Both the position numbers and the translations under genes were made by a program. Below, one piece after another: positions 1 through 13,600 of a stretch of DNA of 64,000 nt. The notes under the pieces were generated by a model. The model saw nothing but the letters and a program-made list of their open reading frames with translations, was not told where the DNA came from and searched no databases. Source of the DNA: Symsagittifera roscoffensis (Eukaryota; Xenacoelomorpha; Acoela; Convolutidae); NCBI RefSeq assembly GCF_963678635.1, contig NC_087062.1, forward strand, positions 33,517,651 through 33,581,650. The letters are read 5' to 3'. Numbering within the stretch: position 1 is the first letter of the stretch; each line of letters starts with the position of its first letter.

Positions 1-3000
1 TCGACCAAGAGAGATACGTTTTGACCGGCGCGACCAAAACATCTAGGTTTGGACCAATTTCGACTAAGCGAGGTATGTTTCGATCTGCACGACCACGAAC
101 TTCTATGTTTCGGCCAAGTTCAACCAAGCGAGTTACGTTTAGACCGGCGCGACTAAAACATCTAGGTTTCAACCAAGTTCCACCAAGCGAGATACGTTTC
201 GACCGGTGCGACCAAAACATTTATGTTTCGACCAAGTTCGACCAAGCGAGATATGTTTCGATCGGCACGACCACAAACTTCTATGTTTCGGCTAGGTTCC
301 ACCAAACGAGATAGATTTCCACCGGAGCGACCAAAATATCTTTGTTTTGACCAAGTTCGGCCAAGCGAGTTATGTTTCGATCTGCACGACCACAAACTTC
401 TATGTTTCGACTAGATTCCACCAAGCGAGATAGATTTCGACCGGAGCGACCAAAATATCTATGTTTTGACCAAGTTCGACCAAGAGAGATACGTTTTGAC
501 CGGCGCGACCAAAACATCTAGGTTTGGACCAATTTCGATTAAGCGAGGTATGTTTCGATCTGCACGACCACGAACTTCTATGTTTCGGCCAAGTTCAACC
601 AAGCGAGATACGTTTAGACCGGCGCGACTAAACATCTAGGTTTCAACCAAGTTCCACCAAGCGAGATACGTTTCGACCGGTGCGACCAAAACATTTATGT
701 TTCGACCAAGTTCGACCAAGCGAGATACGTTTCGACCGGCGCAACCAAAACATCTAAGTTTTGACCAAGTTCGACCAAGCGAGTTATGTTTCGATCGGCA
801 CGACAACAAAATTCTATGTTTCGACTATTTTCTATGTGTCGACCAGGTTTGACCAAGCGAGATATGTTTTGACCCGCGCGACCAAAACATCTATGTTTCG
901 ACCAAGTTCGATCAAGCGAGATATGCTTCGACCGGCGCGACAAAATTATCTGGCTTAGGACCAAGTTCGACTGACCGAGGTATGTTTCGATCAGCACGAG
1001 CACGAACTTCTATGTTTCGACCAAGTTCAACCCAGCGAGATACGTTTCGACCGGCGCGACCAAAACATCTAGGTTTCGACCAAGTTCCACCAGCGAGATA
1101 AGTTTCGATCGGCGCGACCAAAACATTAATTTTTCGACCAAGTTCGACCAAGCGAGATACATTTTGACCGGCGCAACCAAAACATCTATGTTTCGACCAA
1201 TTCGACCAAGCGAGATATGTTTTGATCGGCACGACCGAAAAATCTATGTTTCGACCAGGTTCGACCATGCGAGATACGTTTCGACCGGCGCGACAAAAAA
1301 CATCTAGGTTTTGACAAAGTTCCACTAAGTGAGATACGTTTCGACCGCCGCCACCAAAACACTTATGTTTCGATCAAGTTCGACCAAGCGAGATACGTTT
1401 CGACCGGCGCAACCAAAACATCTAAGTTTCGACCAAGTTCGACCAAGCGGGATGGGTTTCGATCGGCACGACTACAAACTTCTATGATTCGACCAGGTTC
1501 GACCAAGCGAGATACGTTTTGACCCGCGCGACCAAAACATCTATGTTTCGACCAAGTTCGATCAAGCGAGATATGTTTCGACCGGCGCGACAAAATTATC
1601 TGGCTTAGGACCAAGTTCGACTGACCGAGGTATGTTTCGATCAGCACGAGCACGAACTTCTATGTTTCGACCAAGTTCAACCCAGCGAGATACGTTTTGA
1701 CCGGCGCGACCAAAACATCTAGGTTTCGACCAAGTTCCACCAGCGAGATAAGTTTCGATCGGCGCGACCAAAACATTAATTTTTCGACCAAGTTCGACCA
1801 AGCGAGATACGTTTTGACCGGCGCAACCAAAACATCTATGTTTCGACCAATTCGACCAAGCGAGATATGTTTTGATCGGCACGACCGAAAAATCTATGTT
1901 TCGACCAGGTTCGACCATGCGAGATACGTTTCGACCGGCGCGACAAAAAATATCTAGGTTTTGACAAAGTTCCACCAAGTGAGATACGTTTCGACCGGCG
2001 CCACCAAAATACTTATGTTTCGATCAAGTTCGACCAAGCGAGATACGTTTCGACCGGCGCAACCAAAACATCTAAGTTTCGACCAAGTTCGACCAAGCGG
2101 GATAGGTTTCGATCGGCACGACTACAAACTTCTATGTTTCGACCAGGTTCGACCAAGCGAGATAAGTTTTGACCCGCGCGACCAAAACATCTATGTTTCG
2201 ACCAAGTTCGATCAAGCGAGATGTTTTTCGATCGGCACGACCACGAACTTGATCAGCTTGACCAAGCTTGATCAGGCGAGATACGTTTTGACCGGCGCGA
2301 CCAAAATATCTATGTTTTCACCAAGTTCGACCAAGCTAGATACGTTTCGACCGGCGCGACCAAAAAATTTATTTTTCGACCAAGTTCGACCAAGTTCGAT
2401 CAAGTTTGACCAAGTTTGACCAAGCGAGATACGTTTCGACCGGCGCGACCAAAACATCTGAGTTTCAACCAAGTTCGACCAAGCGAGATGTGTTTCGATC
2501 GGCACGACCACAAACTTCTATGTTTCGGCTAGGTTCCACCAAACGAGATAGATTTCGACCGGAGCGACCAAAATATCTATGTTTTGACCAAGTTCGACCA
2601 AGAGAGATACGTTTTGACCGGCGCGACCAAAACATCTAGGTTTGGACCAATTTCGACTAAGCGAGGTATGTTTCGATCTGCACGACCACGAACTTCTATG
2701 TTTCGGCCAAGTTCAACCAAGCGAGTTACGTTTAGACCGGCGCGACTAAAACATCTAGGTTTCAACCAAGTTGCACCAAGCGAGATACGTTTCGACCGGT
2801 GCGACCAAAACATTTATGTTTCGACCAAGTTCGACCAAGCGAGATATGTTTCGATCGGCACGACCACAAACTTCTATGTTTCGGCTAGGTTCCACCAAAC
2901 GAGATAGATTTCCACCGGAGCGACCAAAATATCTTTGTTTTGACCAAGTTCGGCCAAGCGAGTTATGTTTCGATCTGCACGACCACAAACTTCTATGTTT

Positions 3001-4837
3001 CGACTAGGTTCCACCAAGCGAGATAGATTTCGACCGGAGCGACCAAAATATCTATGTTTTGACCAAGTTCGACCAAGAGAGATACGTTTTGACCGGCGCG
3101 ACCAAAACATCTAGGTTTGGACCAATTTCGATTAAGCGAGGTATGTTTCGATCTGCACGACCACGAACTTCTATGTTTCGGCCAAGTTCAACCAAGCGAG
3201 ATACGTTTAGACCGGCGCGACTAAACATCTAGGTTTCAACCAAGTTCCACCAAGCGAGATACGTTTCGACCGGTGCGACCAAAACATTTATTTTTCGACC
3301 AAGTTCGACCAAGCGAGATACGTTTCGACCGGCGCAACCAAAACATCTAAGTTTCGACCAAGTTCGACCAAGCGAGTTATGTTTCGATCGGCACGACAAC
3401 AAACTTCTATGTTTCGACTATTTTCTATGTTTCGACCAGTTTTGACCAAGCGAGATATGTTTTGACCCGCGCGACCAAAACATCTATGTTTCGACCAAGT
3501 TCGATCAAGCGAGATATGTTTCGACCGGCGCGACAAAATTATCTGGCTTAGGACCAAGTTCGACTGACCGAGGTATGTTTCGATCAGCACGAGCACGAAC
3601 TTCTATGTTTCGACCAAGTTCAACCCAGCGAGATACGTTTCGACCGGCGCGACCAAAACATCTAGGTTTCGACCAAGTTCCACCAGCGAGACAAGTTTCG
3701 ATCGGCGCGACCAAAACATTAATTTTTCGACCAAGTTCGACCAAGCGAGATACGTTTTGACCGGCGCAACCAAAACATCTATGTTTCAACCAATTCGACC
3801 AAGCGAGATATGTTTTGATCGGCACGACCGAAAAATCTATGTTTCGACCAGGTTCGACCATACGAGATACGTTTCGACCGGCGCGACAAAATACATCTAG
3901 GTTTTGACAAAGTTCCACCAAGTGAGATACGTTTCGACCGGCGCCACCAAAACACTTATGTTTCGATCAAGTTCGACCAAGCGAGATACGTTTCGACCGG
4001 CGCAACCAAAACATCTAAGTTTCGACCAAGTTCGACCAAGCGGGATAGGTTTCGATCGGCACGAATACAAACTTCTATGTTTCGACCAGGTTCGACCAAG
4101 TGAGATACGTTTTGACCCGCGCGACCAAAACATCTATGTTTCGACCAAGTTCGATCAAGCGAGATATGTTTCGACCGGCGCGACAAAATTATCTGGCTTA
4201 GGACCAAGTTCGACTGACCGAGGTATGTTTCGATCATCACGAGCACGAACTTCTATGTTTCGACCAAGTTCAACCCAGCGAGATACGTTTCGACCGGCGC
4301 GACCAAAACATCTAGGTTTCGACCAAGTTCCACCAGCGAGATAAGTTTCGATCGGCGCGACCAAAACATTAATTTTTCGACCAAGTTCGACCAAGCGAGA
4401 TACGTTTTGACCGGCGCAACCAAAACATCTATGTTTTGACCAATTCGACCAAGCAAAATATGTTTTGATCGGCACGACCGAAAAATCTATGTTTCGACCA
4501 GGTTCGACCATGCGAGATACGTTTCGACCGGCGCGACAAAAATATCTAGGTTTTGACAAAGTTCCACCAAGTGAGATACGTTTCGACCGGCGCCACCAAA
4601 ATACTTATGTTTCGATCAAGTTCGACCAAGCGAGATACGTTTCGACCGGCGCAACCAAAACATCTAAGTTTCGACCAAGTTCGACCAAGCGGGATAGGTT
4701 TCGATCGGCACGACTACAAATTTCTATGTTTCGACCAGGTTCGACCAAGCGAGATACGTTTTGACCCGCGCGACCAAAACATCTATGTTTCGACCAAGTT
4801 CAATCAAGCGAGATGTTTTTCGATCGGCACGACCATA
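1..4837 (+). repeat. Higher-order repeat: ~2.24 kb segment duplicated at 2,593 bp offset
   Basis: Bases 1 to about 2,245 recur at about 2,594-4,837 with the same monomer variants in the same order; for example the gagagatacg variant at 8 recurs at 2,601. Inside each copy a block of about 650-670 bp is itself repeated (695-1,325 against 1,363-1,978, and 3,288-3,921 against 3,956-4,559). The structure is therefore nested: 59-bp monomers, ~650-bp blocks and a 2.6-kb unit. This shows amplification in large steps after the monomers had diverged. Confidence 0.85.
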
Positions 4838-5197
4838 AAACTCTATGTTTTGACTAAGTACCACGAAGCGAGGTTCGTTTTGACTGGCCCGACCAAAACA
4901 TCTAGGTTTGGACCAAGTTCGACTAAGCGAGTTATGTTTCAATCGGCATGACCACAAACTTCTTTGTTTCGACCAAGTTCGACCCAGCGAGATACAATTT
5001 GACCAGCGCGACCAAAACATCTATGTTTCGACCAAGTTCCATCAAACGAGATACGTTTTGACCGGCGCGACCAAAACATTTATTTTTCGACCAAACTCGA
5101 CCAAGCAAGATACGTTTCGACCGCCGCAACCAAAATCTCTAAGTTTCAATCACGTTCGACCAAGCGAGATATGTATCGATCGGCACGACCAAAAAAT

Positions 5198-7690
5198 CTA
5201 TGTTTCGACCAAGTTCGACCAGGCGAGATACGTTTCGACCAGCGCGACCAAAGAATCTAGTCTTCGACCAAGTTCGATCAAGCGAGATACGTTTCGATCG
5301 GCATGACCACAAATTTCTATGTTTCGACTAGGTTCAACTAAGCGAGATAGGTTCCAACCGGTGCGACCAAAAACATCTATGTTTCGACCAAGTTCGACCA
5401 AGCGAGATATGTTTCGATCGGCAAGACCACATAATTCTGTGTTTCGACCAGGTTCGACCAAGCGAGATAAGTTTTGACCCGCGCGACCAAAACATCTATG
5501 TTTCGACCAAGTTCGATCGAGCGAGATATGTTTCGATTAGCACGACCACAAAATTCTATGTTTCGACCAGGTTCGACCAAGCGAGATACGTTTTGACCCG
5601 CGCGACCAAAACATCTATGTTTCGACCAAATTCGATCAAGCGAGATATTTTTCGATCGGCACGACAACAAAATTCTATGTTTTGACCAAGTTCCACGAAG
5701 CGAGGTACGTTTTGACCGGCGCGACCAAAACATCTAGGTTTGGACCAAGTTCGACTAAGCGAGTTAAGTTTCAATCGGCACGACCACAAACTTCTTTGTT
5801 TCGATCAAGTTCAACCCAGCGAGATACATTTTGACCAGCTTGACCCAAACATCTATATTTCGACCAAGTTCCACCAAACGAGATACGTTTCGACCGGCGC
5901 GACCAAAATCTCTAAGTTTCGACCAAGTTCGACCAAGCGGGATACGTTTCGACCGGCGCGACCAAAACATTTATTTTTCGACCAAACTCGACCAAGCAAG
6001 ATACGTTTCGACCACTGCAACCAAAATCTCTAAGTTTCGACCAAGTTCGACCAAGCAAGATATGTATCGATCGGCACAACCAAAAAATCTATGTTTCGAC
6101 CAAGTTCGACCAGGCGATATATGTTTCGATCGGCAAGACCACATATTTCTATGTTTCGAACAAGTTTGACCAAGCGAGATACGTTTTGACCCGCGCGACC
6201 AAAACATCTATGTTTCGACCAAGTTCGATCGAGCGAGATATGTTTCGATTAGCACGACCACAAAATTCTATGTTTCGACCAGGTTCGACCAAGCGAGATA
6301 CGTTTTGACCCGCGCGACCAAAACATCTATGTTTCGACCAAGTTCGATCAAGCGAGATACGTTTCGATCGGCATGAACACAAATTTCTATGTTTCGACGA
6401 GGTTCAACTAAGCGAGATAGGTTCCAACCGGTGCGACCAAAAACATCTATGTTTCGACCAAGTTCGACCAAGCGAGATATGTTTCGATCGGCAAGACCAC
6501 ATAATTCTGTGTTTCGACCAGGTTCGACCAAGCGAGATAAGTTTTGACCCGCGCGACCAAAACATCTATGTTTCGACCAAGTTCGATCGAGCGAGATATG
6601 TTTCGATTAGCACGACCACAAAATTCTATGTTTCGACCAGGTTTGACCAAGCGAGATACGTTTTGACCCGCGCGACCAAAACATCTATGTTTCGACCAAG
6701 TTCGATCGAGCGAGATATGTTTCGATTAGCACGACCATAAAATTCTATGTTTCGACCAGGTTCGACCAAGCGAGATACGTTTTGACCCGCGCGACCAAAA
6801 CATCTATGTTTCGACCAAGTTCGATCAAGCGAGATACGTTTCGATCGGCATGACAACAAATTTCTATGTTTCGACTAGGTTCAACTAAGCGAGATAGGTT
6901 CCAACCGGTGCGACCAAAAACATCTATGTTTCGACCAAGTTCGACCAAGCGAGATATGTTTCGATCGGCAAGACCACATAATTCTGTGTTTCGACCAGGT
7001 TCGACCAAGCGAGATAAGTTTTGACCCGCGCGACCAAAACATCTATGTTTCGACCAAGTTCGATCGAGCGAGATATGTTTCGATTAGCACGACCACAAAA
7101 TTCTATGTTTCGACCAGGTTCGACCAAGCGAGATACGTTTTGACCCGCGCGACCAAAACATCTATGTTTCGACCAAATTCGATCAAGCGAGATATTTTTC
7201 GATCGGCACGACAACAAAATTCTATGTTTTGACCAAGTTCCACGAAGCGAGGTACGTTTTGACCGGCGCGACCAAAACATCTAGGTTTGGACCAAGTTCG
7301 ACTAAGCGAGTTAAGTTTCAATCGGCACGACCACAAACTTCTTTGTTTCGACCAAGTTCGACCCAGCGAGATACATTTTGACCAGCTCGACCCAAACATC
7401 TATATTTCGACCAAGTTCCACCAAACGAGATACGTTTCGACCGGCGCGACCAAAACATTTATTTTTCGACCAAACTCGACCAAGCAAGATACGTTTCGAC
7501 CACTGCAACCAAAATCTCTAAGTTTCGACCAAGTTCGACCAAGCAAGATATGTATCGATCGGCACAACCAAAAAATCTATGTTTCGACCAAGTTCGACCA
7601 GGCGATATATGTTTCGATCGGCAAGACCACATACTTTTATGTTTCGACCAAGTTTGACCAAGCGAGATACGTTTTGACCCGCGCGACCAA
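5198..7690 (+). repeat. Higher-order repeats of 1,547 bp and 477 bp
   Basis: The variant string at 5,198-6,140 returns at 6,745-7,690 (offset 1,547). Between them a 477-bp unit (about eight monomers) is repeated in tandem: 6,149-6,382 matches 6,626-6,859, and 6,268-6,531 matches 6,745-7,008. Diagnostic variants are cgattagcacgacc, ccaaccggtgcgacc and gcaagaccacataattctg. Confidence 0.85.
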
Positions 7691-10600
7691 AACATCTATG
7701 TTTCGACCAATTTCGATCGAGCGAGATATGTTTCGATTAGCACGACCAAAAAATTCTATGTTTTGACCAAATGCGAGCAAGCTAGATACGTTTCGATCGG
7801 AGCGACCAAAATATTTATGTTTCGACCAATTTTGATCAAGAGAGATACGTTTTGAACGGCGCGATCAAAACATCCAGGTTTGGATCAAGTTCGACTGAGC
7901 GAGATTTGTTTCGATCGGCACAACCACGAACTTCTATGTGTCGACCAAGTTCAACCCAGTGAGATACTATTCGACCGGTGCGACCAAAACATCTATGTTT
8001 TGACCAAGTTCGACGAAGCGAGATACCTTTCGAGCGGCGCGACCAAAACGTTTTTGTTTCGACCAATTTTGACCCAGTTTGACCGAGGGAGATACGTTTG
8101 GACCGGCGAGACTAAAACATCTGAGTTTCGAGCAAGTTCGACCAAGCGAGATATGTTTCGATCGGCACGACCACAAACTTCTATGTTTCGACTAAGTTCG
8201 ACCAAGCGAGATATGTTTCGATCGGCACGACCAAAACATCTAGGTTTAGACCAAGTTCGGCTAAGCGAGGTATGTTTCGATCGGCACGACCACGAGTTTC
8301 TATGTTCTGACCAAGTTCGAGAGAGCAAAATAAGTTTCGACCAGCGCGACCAAAATATCTATGTTTCGACCAAGTTCGACCAAGCGAGTTACGTTTCGAC
8401 CGGCGCGACAAAACTTCTATGTTTCGACCAAGTTCGACCAAGTTTGACCAAGCGAGATATGTTTCGATCGGCACGACCACAAACTTCTATGTTTCGACTA
8501 AGTTCGACCAAGCGAGATATGTTTCCATCGGCACGACCACAAACTTCTATGTTTCGACTAAGTTCGACCAAGCGAGATATGTTTCGATCGGCACGATCAA
8601 AACATCTAGGCTTAGACCAAGTTCGACTAAGCGAGGTATGTTTCGATCGGCACGACCACTAGTTTCTATGTTCTGACCAAGTTCGAGCAACAAAATACGT
8701 TTCGACCAGCGCGACCAAAACATTTATGTTTAGACCAAGTTCGACCAAGCGAGATATGTTTCGATCGGCACGATCAAAACATCTAGGTTTAGACCAAGCT
8801 CGACCAAGCGAGATATGTTTCGATCGACACGACCAAAAAAAAAACATGTTTCTACCAGGTACGACCAGGTGAGATACGTTTCGACCGGCGCGACCAAAAC
8901 ATCTATGTTTCGATCAAGTTTAACCAAGCGAGATACGTTTCGACATGCGCGACCAAAACAACTAGGTTTCGACCAAGTTCAATCAAGCGAGATACGTTTC
9001 TACCGGCGCGACCAAAACATCTATTTTTCGACCAAGTTCGACCAAGCGAGATACGTTTTGACCGGCGCGACCAAAACATCTATGTTTGGACCAAGTTCGA
9101 CTAAGCGAGGTATGTTTCGATCGGCACGACCACGAACTTCTATGTTTGGACCAAGCTTGACCAGGCGAGATACGTTTTGACCGGCGCGACCAAAATATCT
9201 ATGTTTTCACCAAGTTCGACCAAACGAGATACGTTTCGACCGGCCCGACCAAAAAACTTATATTTCGACCAAGTTCGACCAAGTTCGATCAAGTTTGACC
9301 AAGTTTGACCAAGCGAGATACGTTTCGACCGGCGCGACCAAAACATCTGAGTTTCAACCAAGTTCGACCAAGCGAGATATGTTTCGATCGGCACGACCAC
9401 AAACTTCTATGTTTCGGCTAGGTTCCACCAAACGAGATAGATTTCCACCGGAGCGACCAAAATATCTATGTTTTGACCAAGTTCGACCAAGAGAGATACG
9501 TTTTGACCGGCGCGACCAAACCATCTAGGTTTGGACCAATTTCGACTAAGCGAGGTATGTTTCGATCTGCACGACCACGAACTTCTATGTTTCGGCCAAG
9601 TTCAACCAAGCGAGATACGTTTAGACCGGCGCGACTAAAACATTTATGTTTCGACCAAGTTCGACCAAGCGAGATACGTTTCGACCGGTGCGACCAAAAC
9701 ATTTATGTTTCGACCAAGTTCGACCAAGCGAGATACGTTTCGACCGGCGCAACCAAAACATCTAAGTTTCGACCAAGTTCGACCAAGCAAGTTATGTTTC
9801 GATCGGCACGACAACAAAATTCTATGTTTCGACTATTTTCTATGTTTCGACCAGGTTTGACCAAGCGAGATATGTTTTGACCCGCGCGACCAAAACATCT
9901 ATGTTTCGACCAATTCGATCAAGCGAGATATGTTTCGACCGGCGCGACAAAATTATCTAGGTTAGGACCAAGTTCGACTGACCGAGGTATGTTTCGATCA
10001 GCACGAGCACGAACTTCTATGTTTCGACCAAGTTCAACCCAGCGAGAGAGATACGTTTCGACCGGCGCGACCACAAACTTCTATGTTTCGGCTAGGTTCC
10101 ACCAAACGAGATAGATTTCCACCGGAGCGACCAAAATATCTATGTTTTGACCAAGTTCGGCCAAGCGAGATAGGTTTCGATCGGCACGACCACAAACTTC
10201 TATGTTTCGGCTAGGTTCCACCAAACGAGATAGATTTCCACCGGAGCGACCAAATTATCTATGTTTTGACCAAGTTCGGCCAAGCGAGTTATGTTTCGAT
10301 CTGCACGACCACAAACTTCTATGTTTCGACTAGGTTCCACCAAGCGAGATAGATTTCGACCGGAGCGACCAAAATATCTATGTTTTGACCAAGTTCGACC
10401 AAGAGAGATATGTTTTGACCGGCGCGACCAAAACATCTAGGTATGGAGCAATTTCGACTAAGCGAGGTATGTTTCGATCTGCACGACCACGAACTTCTAT
10501 GTTTCGGCCAAGTTCAACCAAGCGAGATACGTTTAGACCGGCGCGACTAAAACATTTATGTTTCGACCAAGTTCGACCAAGCGAGATACGTTTCGACCGG

Positions 10601-13600
10601 TGCGATCAAAACATTTATGTTTCGACCAGGTTCAACCAAGCGAGATACGTTTCGACCGGCGCGACAAAAAACATCTAGGTTTCGACCAAGTTCGACCAAG
10701 CGAGTTATGTTTCGATCGGCACGACAAAAAAATTCTATGTTTCGACTATTTTCTATGTTTCGACCAGGTTTGACCAAGCGAGATATGTTTTGACCCGCGC
10801 GACCAAAACATCTATGTTTCGACAAATTCGATCAAGCGAGATATGTTTCGACCGGCGCGACAAAATTATCTAGGTTAGGACCAAGTTCGACTGACAGAGG
10901 TATGTTTCGATCAGCACGAGCACGAATTTCTATGTTTCGACCAAGTTCAACCCAGCGAGATACGTTTCGACCGGCGCGACCAAAACATCTAGGTTTCGAC
11001 CAAGTTCCACCAGCGAGATACGTTTCGATCGGCGCGACCAAAATATCTAGGTTTCGACCAAGTTCCACCAGCGAGATACGTTTCGATCGGCGCGACCAAA
11101 ACATTAATTTTTCGACCAAGTTCGACCAAGCGAGATACGTTTTGACCAGCGCAACCAAAACATCTATGTTTCGACCAAGTTTGACCAAGCGAGATATGTT
11201 TTGATCGGCACGACCGAAAAATCTATGTTTCGACCAGGTTCAACCAAGCGAGATACGTTTCGACCGGCGCGACAAAAAACATCTAGGTTTTGAAAAAGTT
11301 CCACCAAGTGAGATACGTTTCGACCGGTGCCACCAAAACACTTATGTTTCAACCAAGTTCCACCAAGCGAGATACGTTTCGACCGGTGCGACCAAAACAT
11401 TTATGTTTCGACCAAGTTCGACCAAGCGAGATACGTTTCGACCGGCGCAACCAAAACATCTAAGTTTTGACCAAGTTCGACCAAGCGAGTTATGTTTTGA
11501 TCAGCACGACAACAAAAATCTATGTTTCGACTATTTTCTATGTTTCGACCAGGTTTGACCAAGCGAGATATGTTTTGACCCGCGCGACCAAAACATCTAG
11601 GTTTCGACCAATTCGATCAAGCGAGATATGTTTCGACCGGCGCGACAAAATTATCTAGGTTAGGACCAAGTTCGACTGACCGAGGTATGTTTCGATCAGC
11701 ACGAGCACGAACTTCTATGTTTCGACCAAGTTCAACCCAGCGAGATAAGTTTCGACCGGCGCGACCAAAACATCTAGGTTTCGACCAAGTTCCACCAGCG
11801 ATATACGTTTCGATCAGCGCGACCAAAACATTAATTTTTTGACCAAGTTCGACCAAGCGAGATACGTTTTGACCAGCGCAACCAAAACATCTATGTTTCG
11901 ACCAAGTTCGACCAAGCGAGATATCTTTTGATCGGCACGACCGAAAAATTTATATTTCGACCAGGTTCGACCATGCGAGATACGTTTCGACCGGCGCGAC
12001 AAAAAACATCTAGGTTTTGACAAAGTTCCACCAAGTGAGATACGTTCCGACCGGCGCCACCAAAACACTTATGTTTCGACCAAGTTCGACCAAGCGAGAT
12101 ACGTTTCGACCGGCGCTACCAAAACATCTAAGTTTCGACCAAGTTCGACCAAGCGGGATAGGTTTCGATCGGCACGACCACAAACTTCTATGTTTCGACC
12201 AGGTTCGACCAAGCGAGATACGTTTTGACCCGCGCGACCAAAACATCTATGTTTCGACCAAGTTCGATCAAGCGAGATATTTTTCGATTGGCACGACCAT
12301 AAAATTCTATGTTTTGACCAAGTTCCACGAAGCGAGGTACGTTTTGACCGGCCCGATGGAAACATCTAGCTTTGGACCAAGTTCGACTAAGCGAGTTATG
12401 TTTCAATCGGCATGACCACAAACTTCTTTTTTTTCGACCAAGTTCGACCCAGCGAGATACAATTTGACCAGCGCGACCAAAACATCTATGTTTCGACCAA
12501 GTTCCCCCAAACGAGATACGTTTCGACCGGCGCGACCAAAACATTTATTTTTCGACTAAACTCGACCAAGCAAGATACGTTTCGACCGCCGCAATCAAAA
12601 TCTCTAAGTTTCGACCACGTATCGATCGGCACGACCAAAAAATCTATGTTTCGACCAAGTTCGACCAGGCGAGATACGTTTCGACCGGCGCGACCAAAAA
12701 ATCTAGGTTTCGACCAAGTTCGATCAAGGGAGATACGTTTCGATCGGCACGACCACAAATTTCTATGTTTCGACTAGGTTCAACTAAGCGAGATAGGTTC
12801 CAACCGGTGCGACCAAAAACATCTATGTTTCGACCAAGTTCGATCAAGCGAGATATGTTTCGATCGGCAAGACCACATACTTCTGTGTTTCGACCAGGTT
12901 CGACCAAGCGAGATAAGTTTTGACCCGCGCGACCAAAACATCTATGTTTCGACCAAGTTCGATCGAGCGAGATTTGTTTCGATTAGCCTGACCACAAAAT
13001 TCTATGTTTCGACCAGGTTTGACCAAGCGAGATACGTTTTGACCCGCGCGACCAAAACGTCTATGTTCCGACCAAGTTCGATCAAGCGAGATATTTTTCG
13101 ATCGGCACGACAACAAAATTCTATGTTTTGACCAAGTTCCACGAAGCGAGGTACGTTTTGACCGGCGCGACCAAAACATCTAGGTTTGGACCAAGTTCAA
13201 CTAAGCGAGTTATGTTTCAATCGGCACGACCACAAACTTCTTTGTTTCGACCAAGTTCGACCCAGCGAGATACATTTTGACCAGCGCGACCCAAACATCT
13301 ATATTTCAACCAAGTTCCACCAAACGAGATACGTTTCGACCGGCGCGACCAAAACATATGTTTTTCGACCAAACTCGACCAAGCAAGATACGTTTCGACC
13401 GGCGCAACCAAAATCTCTAAGTTTCGACCAAGTTCGACCTAGCGAGATACGTTTTGACCCGCGCGACCAAAAAATCTATGGTTCGACCAAGTTCGATCGA
13501 GCGAGATTTGTTTCGATTAGCACGACCACAAAATTCTATGTTTCGACCAGGTTCGACCAAGCGAGATACGTTTTGACCCGCACGACCAAAACATCTATGT

